A stretch of 8,371 nucleotides of DNA from Pleurocapsa sp. MO_226.B13. GTDB lineage: Bacteria; Cyanobacteriota; Cyanobacteriia; Cyanobacteriales; Xenococcaceae. Shown here one piece after another: positions 6,862-8,371 of this stretch. Position numbers and translations under genes: made by a program. The stretch is taken from assembly GCA_030064795.1 (NCBI GenBank), contig JASJEI010000471.1, positions 1 through 8,371 on the forward strand. Reading direction: 5' to 3'. Within the stretch, counting starts at the first letter, position 1. Each line of letters opens with the position of its first letter. A model generated the notes under the pieces. It saw nothing but the letters and a program-made list of their open reading frames with translations, made no database searches and had not been told where the DNA came from.

Positions 6862-7710
6862 ATGACTGAAGCTAAAGCGATCGCTCAAAAATTAGGCAAA
6901 ATTGAATCTGATGAAGAATGGGTGCAAAAAGAAATTGCTCGTCTCAATCGTAAAAGTACAGTAGCTCTAGAACACATTAAAGAATTGCATGATTGGTTAG
7001 ATGGAAAGCGCAAATCAAGGCGATCTTGTCGAATCGTGGGAGAATCGAGAACGGGAAAAACAGTTGCTTGTGAAGCTTATGTCATGAGAAATAAGCTGAA
7101 TAAAAAACCTCAAGAGAGACAAACTAAAAACCAAATCCCTATCGAACCTGTAATCAAGATTATGCCTCCACAAAAATGTGGTGCCAAAGAGTTTTTTAGA
7201 GAGATTATTGAATGTCTGAAGTTTAGGGCAGTCAAAGGAACTATTTCAGAGTTTAGAAGCAGAGCAATGGATGTTTTGCAGGGATGTCAGGTGGAAATGC
7301 TGATTATTGATGAAGCAGATCGCCTTAAACCTGAAACTTTTTCAGAGGTAAGAGATATTTATGACAAGTTAGAAATTGCTGTAGTTTTAGTGGGAACCGA
7401 TCGTCTCAATGCTGTAATCGAGAGAGACGAGCAGGTTAAGAATCGTTTTCGAGCTAATCGTCGCTTTGGTAAATTAGCGGGAATAGATTTCAAGAAAACA
7501 GTGGCGATTTGGGAGGAAAAAATCCTCAAACTTCCTGTAGCTTCTAATCTAACCAATAAAACTACACAGAAAATTTTGCTTACAGCTACTGAAGGATATA
7601 TAGGTAGGCTTGATGAGATTTTGCGAGAAGCTGCGATCGCATCTCTTTCTCAGGGTCATAAAAAAGTTGATCGCAATATTCTGAAAGAGATAGCCAGGGA
7701 GTATTCATGA
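6862..7710 (+). CDS. tnsC: TnsC, AAA+ regulator of V-K CAST transposition
   Basis: An ATPase of 282 residues, close to the 276 of ShCAST TnsC, that polymerises on DNA and connects the Cas12k-TniQ target complex with TnsB. Walker A is GESRTGKT (60-67), Walker B MLIIDEAD (146-153), and sensor 1 lies in VVLVGTDRL (174-182). Basic residues follow in NRFRANRRFG (194-203), where the arginine finger is expected. The N-terminal MTEAKAIAQKLG and C-terminal ATEGYIGRLDEILREAA segments are typical of this CAST subfamily. The ATG is three bases after the tnsB stop, and the stop overlaps the tniQ start (ATGA), so the three genes form one transcription unit. The frame is intact. The original promoter upstream of tnsB has been lost, so expression now depends on sequence in the right end or on read-through from the tRNA promoter (inference). 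Confidence 0.95.
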   Translation: MTEAKAIAQKLGKIESDEEWVQKEIARLNRKSTVALEHIKELHDWLDGKRKSRRSCRIVGESRTGKTVACEAYVMRNKLNKKPQERQTKNQIPIEPVIKIMPPQKCGAKEFFREIIECLKFRAVKGTISEFRSRAMDVLQGCQVEMLIIDEADRLKPETFSEVRDIYDKLEIAVVLVGTDRLNAVIERDEQVKNRFRANRRFGKLAGIDFKKTVAIWEEKILKLPVASNLTNKTTQKILLTATEGYIGRLDEILREAAIASLSQGHKKVDRNILKEIAREYS

Positions 7711-8213
7711 ACGATACTAATGAGGTTGAACCTTGGTTATTTCCTGTTGAACCTTATGACGAAGAAAGTTTGAGTCATTTTTTGGGGAGATTCAGGAGGC
7801 AAAATTATCTTTCTCCAAGTGCATTGGGCGATCTAGCTGGTATAGGTGGTGTAGTGGCTCGTTGGGAAAGATTTCACCTGAACCCTTTTCCGACACATGA
7901 GCAGTTTCAGGCTTTAGCTAAGGTTGTTGGAGTGGATAGTTTTAGGTTACGGGATATGCTTCCACCACAGGGAATAGGAATGAAATGCGAACCAATTCGT
8001 TTATGTGGTGCTTGTTACGGAGAAGTTCCTTGTCATCGACTGGAATGGCAATATAAGTCTGTTTGGAAATGCGATCGCCACAAGCTAAAACTCATTTCTA
8101 AATGTCCTAATTGTCGAGCCAAGTTTAAGTCTCCCAGTTTGTGGGAGTTTGGTTGTTGTCATCGTTGTCATTTACCTTTTTCAAGTATCGGTAAGTTTCA
8201 AAAACCTGCTTGA
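7707..8213 (+). CDS. tniQ: TniQ, small target-selection protein of V-K CAST
   Basis: A 168-residue zinc-finger protein, matching the short (about 167-residue) TniQ of V-K CASTs rather than the larger TnsD/TniQ of other Tn7-like elements. It joins Cas12k and the tracrRNA to TnsC at the target. The N-terminal part has the family motif ESLSHFLGRFRRQNYLS (20-36) and a helix-turn-helix-like region to about residue 85. The C-terminal half carries zinc-binding pairs: LCGAC (C100, C103), CDRH (C122, H125), CPNC (C133, C136) and CCHRC (C150/C151, C154). The ATG overlaps the tnsC stop by four bases and has AGGGAG at 7696-7701 as a well-spaced ribosome binding site. It appears intact and full length. 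Cargo and cas12k would normally follow but are not in the window. Confidence 0.95.
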   Translation: MNDTNEVEPWLFPVEPYDEESLSHFLGRFRRQNYLSPSALGDLAGIGGVVARWERFHLNPFPTHEQFQALAKVVGVDSFRLRDMLPPQGIGMKCEPIRLCGACYGEVPCHRLEWQYKSVWKCDRHKLKLISKCPNCRAKFKSPSLWEFGCCHRCHLPFSSIGKFQKPA

Positions 8214-8248
8214 TAATAATTTTTCTTGTTGTTAATAGATCAAATCAC

Positions 8249-8306
8249 CGCTTTCAATGATTTAGATCGCACCTTTATATTCTCTTCATAAAGAAAATTG
8301 AAAGCG
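8249..8306. repeat. Nested inverted repeat downstream of tniQ
   Basis: CGCTTTCAAT (8249-8258) and ATTGAAAGCG (8297-8306) are exact inverted copies. Inside them CTTTAT (8273-8278) and ATAAAG (8288-8293) are a second inverted pair. Together they could fold as a long stem with an internal loop. No T-run follows directly, so it is not a standard terminator. It might be an RNA structure at the end of the tnsB-tnsC-tniQ transcript or a remnant of a small element. Confidence 0.5.
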
Positions 8307-8345
8307 AAGTTTAAGTACCCCGACAAAAAAAAATGGACAATCTTT

Positions 8346-8370
8346 GGCGCAGCCTCTTTGAGGCTGCGCC
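8346..8370. repeat. Perfect 11-base-stem GC-rich hairpin at the window edge
   Basis: GGCGCAGCCTC (8346-8356) and GAGGCTGCGCC (8360-8370) pair perfectly around TTT. It is much richer in G+C than the surrounding AT-rich DNA, with a run of nine A residues just upstream (8325-8333). It could be a dispersed palindrome, a terminator whose tail is cut off by the window, or a subterminal hairpin of an insertion sequence. The window ends one base later, so this cannot be decided. Confidence 0.55.
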
Positions 8371-8371
8371 C

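Overview
The window reads as cyanobacterial chromosome. The GCGATCGC octamer (HIP1) is scattered through genes and spacers (for example 546-553 and 1203-1210). Heptanucleotide tandem repeats of the type known from cyanobacteria occur near the left edge, and the right third carries a type V-K CRISPR-associated transposon (CAST), a class known from cyanobacteria. No genus can be assigned.

Left part (1-5341), ordinary host DNA. A non-coding, repeat-rich stretch (1-787) ends in a terminator with a competing upstream arm. It is followed by an adenine/adenosine deaminase (788-1792, +). Convergent to it lie a small secreted cysteine-containing protein (1777-2106, -) and the ribosome-assembly GTPase RbgA/YlqF (2124-2996, -), 17 bases apart and probably one operon. 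Next come an orphan RND/HlyD-type periplasmic adaptor (3120-4820, -) and, divergently, a 95-residue protein of unknown function (5054-5341, +).

Right part (5414-8371), a rearranged V-K CAST. A tRNA-Pro(CGG) gene with a good promoter is cut after its anticodon arm at a TGTACA hexamer. Only 42 bases later a CRISPR array of three 37-base repeats and two 37-base spacers begins. Then come a degenerate half-repeat with a 17-base spacer that matches tRNA-Phe(GAA) as I recall it (the delocalized homing guide), a set of about 20-base TnsB-type sites, and a transposon terminus ending TGTACA at 5979. The next base is already inside tnsB, at the codons for the second catalytic aspartate. tnsB' is therefore a 5'-truncated remnant (about 292 codons), followed by apparently intact, tightly packed tnsC and tniQ. 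Neither cas12k nor a tracrRNA is visible.

A V-K CAST normally runs left end-tnsB-tnsC-tniQ-cargo-cas12k-tracrRNA-array-homing guide-right end. Here the right-end block lies upstream of, and fused into, the tnsB-tnsC-tniQ block. The simplest readings are one CAST inserted into the tnsB of another followed by a large deletion, or an intramolecular transposition (these elements lack TnsA) that produced an adjacent deletion. The visible element cannot transpose on its own. It does retain TnsC, TniQ, guides and the TnsC-binding tail of TnsB. The far part of the element, if present, lies beyond 8371.
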